From NCBI RefSeq assembly GCF_023716665.1, contig NZ_CP071859.1, positions 1,054,001 to 1,118,000 on the forward strand: a stretch of 64,000 nucleotides of DNA, given 5' to 3'. The position numbers were made by a program, and so were the translations under genes. The stretch is from Vibrio sp. SCSIO 43135 (lineage in GTDB: Bacteria > Pseudomonadota > Gammaproteobacteria > Enterobacterales > Vibrionaceae). Positions 62,384 to 64,000 of this stretch are shown here, piece after piece. The notes below the pieces were generated by a model, which saw only the letters and a list, made by a program, of their open reading frames with translations, ran no database searches and was not told the origin of the DNA. Position 1 is the stretch's first letter; the number at the start of each line of letters is the position of its first letter.

Positions 62384-63520
62384 ATGTTTGATTACGAAAT
62401 TTTACGATTAATTTGGTGGGTACTGATTGGTGTACTACTAGTAGGTTTCGCCGTGACTGATGGCTTCGACATGGGCGTTGCAGCTCTGTCTCCTGTTATC
62501 GGTAAGAGCGACACTGAGCGTCGTATTATGCTGAACACCATTGCTCCTCACTGGGATGGCAACCAAGTTTGGTTAATCACTGCGGGTGGTGCACTGTTTG
62601 CTGCATGGCCTCTAGTTTACGCAACATCGTTTTCTGGATTCTATTTAGCTATGTACGTAACGCTAGCAGCTCTTTGGCTACGTCCACTTGCTCTAGACTA
62701 CCGTTCTAAGATTGAAGATCCAAAATGGCGTAAAGCTTGGGATTACGCGCTTTGCTTTAGCGGCACAGTTCCACCAATTATCTTTGGTGTTGCTTTTGGT
62801 AACCTGTTTCAAGGTGTTCCATTTGAGCTAAACAGCCTGCTGATGTCTGAGTACAAAGGTTCGTTCTTTGCTCTATTGAACCCGTTTGCTCTACTGTGTG
62901 GCGTACTAAGCTTGATGCTGTTTGTAATGCAAGGTGCTACTTGGCTGCAAATGAAGACTACTGAGTCACTACACGAGCGTGCTCGCGGTGTTGCTCAAAT
63001 CACAGGTCTAATCGCTGCTGCACTATTCGTAGTGGGTGGCTTCTGGATTCAATCGATCGATGGTTACGTGATTACAAGCTCGCTAGACACAATGGCTGAT
63101 TCAAACCCACTAAATAAGGAAGTTGCGGTTCAAGCTGGCGCGTGGATGGCGAACTTTGAAACGTACCCTGCAATGTGGGCTGCGCCTATCCTAGGTGTGG
63201 TAATGCCATTGCTCGCGGTTGTAGCGTCACGCTTAGAACGTGGTGGTTTTGCATTCTTGTTCTCAAGCTTGTCGAACGCTGGTGTTATCCTAACGGCTGG
63301 TTTTGCGATGTTCCCATTCTTGATGCCTTCAAGCCTAATCCCGAACCACAGCTTAACAATGTGGGATTCAACTGCGAGTGAATTAACACTTGGCTTGATG
63401 ACTGCAGTAGCGGCGGTAATGGTACCTGTGATTCTTGCTTACACGACTTGGACTTATTACAAAATGTTTGGTCGTTTGGATAAGAAACACATCGAAGATA
63501 ATGACGTTTCAGCTTACTAA
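62384..63520 (+). CDS. cydB: Cytochrome bd oxidase subunit II
   Basis: Second membrane subunit of the bd oxidase. The protein has 378 residues with about eight to nine membrane helices. The start MFDYEILRLIWWVLIGVLLVGFAVTDGFDMGV is typical. Other CydB-type segments are NTIAPHWDGNQVWLITAGGALFAAWPLVYA and ALWLRPLALDYRSK. It follows cydA by 17 bases with GGGAG as ribosome site and precedes cydX. Confidence 0.97.
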   Translation: MFDYEILRLIWWVLIGVLLVGFAVTDGFDMGVAALSPVIGKSDTERRIMLNTIAPHWDGNQVWLITAGGALFAAWPLVYATSFSGFYLAMYVTLAALWLRPLALDYRSKIEDPKWRKAWDYALCFSGTVPPIIFGVAFGNLFQGVPFELNSLLMSEYKGSFFALLNPFALLCGVLSLMLFVMQGATWLQMKTTESLHERARGVAQITGLIAAALFVVGGFWIQSIDGYVITSSLDTMADSNPLNKEVAVQAGAWMANFETYPAMWAAPILGVVMPLLAVVASRLERGGFAFLFSSLSNAGVILTAGFAMFPFLMPSSLIPNHSLTMWDSTASELTLGLMTAVAAVMVPVILAYTTWTYYKMFGRLDKKHIEDNDVSAY

Positions 63521-63551
63521 GCTAGAAGTTAAATAACTTAGGAGAAATTTT

Positions 63552-63659
63552 ATGTGGTATTTCGCATGGATTTTGGGTGTACTTCTAGCATGTGCATTCG
63601 GCATCATTAACGCTCTTTGGTTAGAGCATTCAGAAATGATGGATAAAGACAGTGAGTAA
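63552..63659 (+). CDS. cydX: Cytochrome bd oxidase accessory subunit CydX
   Basis: Small single-helix subunit of 35 residues that stabilises the haem site of CydAB. The sequence starts MWYFAWILGVLLACAFGIIN and continues ALWLEHSE, matching the CydX family. GGAGAAATTTT lies before its ATG, 31 bases after cydB. Its last eight bases overlap ybgE. Confidence 0.95.
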   Translation: MWYFAWILGVLLACAFGIINALWLEHSEMMDKDSE

Positions 63660-63957
63660 TCTCGCTGAGCAGGTAGCTAAGCTACATGCGCCTATGGATA
63701 AGGCTCTGTTTAGAGCCTTATCACTTGTACTAGGGTTTGCTCACGTTGCCATGGTAATGTGGGATCCGGAACTCTACGCTACACATATCGGTGGCTTTAA
63801 TGCAGTGATTGGCCCATTACTGATCTGGTCAGTGTGTTCTAGCATGGTATATGGGATTGGTTTTAAGCCTAGATACTGGCTGTGGCAAGTCCTGTTTAGC
63901 CCCTACTTTTCGCTAACGATTCTGGTCTATCTAACCATTTTAAGGTTACTGGGATAG
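63652..63957 (+). CDS. ybgE: Cyd operon protein YbgE
   Basis: Membrane protein of 101 residues with about three hydrophobic segments and unknown role. It starts with GTG 63652, inside cydX (8-base overlap), and fits the YbgE family (HVAMVMWDPELYATHIGGFNAVIGPLLIWSVCSSMVYGIGFKPR). In E. coli ybgC and tolQRAB follow; the window ends before those would start. Confidence 0.9.
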   Translation: MSNLAEQVAKLHAPMDKALFRALSLVLGFAHVAMVMWDPELYATHIGGFNAVIGPLLIWSVCSSMVYGIGFKPRYWLWQVLFSPYFSLTILVYLTILRLLG

Positions 63958-64000
63958 AATTCGTTACAAAATCGCCGAATTTATATTCAAGTTAGCGCTG

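Overview
This window is an ordinary-composition stretch of a Vibrionaceae chromosome, most likely chromosome I of a Vibrio species. The evidence is MukFEB instead of Smc, a tfoY gene behind a Vc2-type cyclic-di-GMP riboswitch, the gene order tfoY-purR-torD-torR-elyC-cmoM-mukFEB that I recall from V. cholerae, and close resemblance of most proteins to enterobacterial/Vibrio orthologues. I see no prophage, insertion sequence, integron cassette, CRISPR array, tRNA or rRNA. Most genes are core housekeeping genes.

Layout: 1-8.2 kb holds the 3' end of cysB, a METTL25-like methyltransferase, a three-gene ABC importer, a membrane diguanylate cyclase, dusC and a SEC-C protein. 8.3-21.3 kb holds lolA-rarA, serS, ychJ, an EAL-HDOD protein, lpxH, ppiB, cysS, tdk, infA, the N-degron pair bpt-aat, a glycine-zipper protein, aroA and yciN. 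21.6-31.2 kb holds topA, a degenerate GGDEF receptor-like protein, glgC-glgA, a hydrolase, a DUF2007 protein and a TVP38 membrane protein. 31.4-43.6 kb holds tfoY with its riboswitch, purR, the divergent torD/torR pair, elyC and the overlapping cmoM-mukF-mukE-mukB operon. 43.6-48.1 kb is an accessory-looking block: an AraC regulator divergent from an aldehyde dehydrogenase and a GMC oxidoreductase. 48.1-51.4 kb is a three-gene cluster of an ATP-grasp peptide-ligase-like enzyme, an inactive transglutaminase fused to seven membrane helices, and a retropepsin-like lipoprotein protease. 51.5-64 kb holds cmoB, cmoA, a DUF72 protein, aspS, ruvC, an unusual methyl-accepting protein placed between ruvC and ruvAB, and the cydABX-ybgE operon with two perfect FNR sites.

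Several threads connect the genes. Cyclic-di-GMP appears four times: an active-looking cyclase with an inhibitory site, a dead GGDEF that keeps that site, an EAL-HDOD protein, and the riboswitch controlling tfoY. Wobble-uridine modification is represented by cmoA, cmoB and cmoM. Oxygen and alternative respiration are represented by cyd with FNR/ArcA-like sites and torR/torD with tor-box-like repeats.

The least explained and most interesting item is the ligase/transglutaminase/retropepsin cluster at 48129-51367. It looks like an envelope-spanning peptide-making and peptide-trimming system. Secondary items are tandem 17-18 bp spaced repeats carrying TATAAT boxes upstream of dusC, a hairpin that would hide the ribosome site of the methyltransferase gene, layered hairpins in the serS leader, and a terminator-like hairpin between a PurR box and the purR start.
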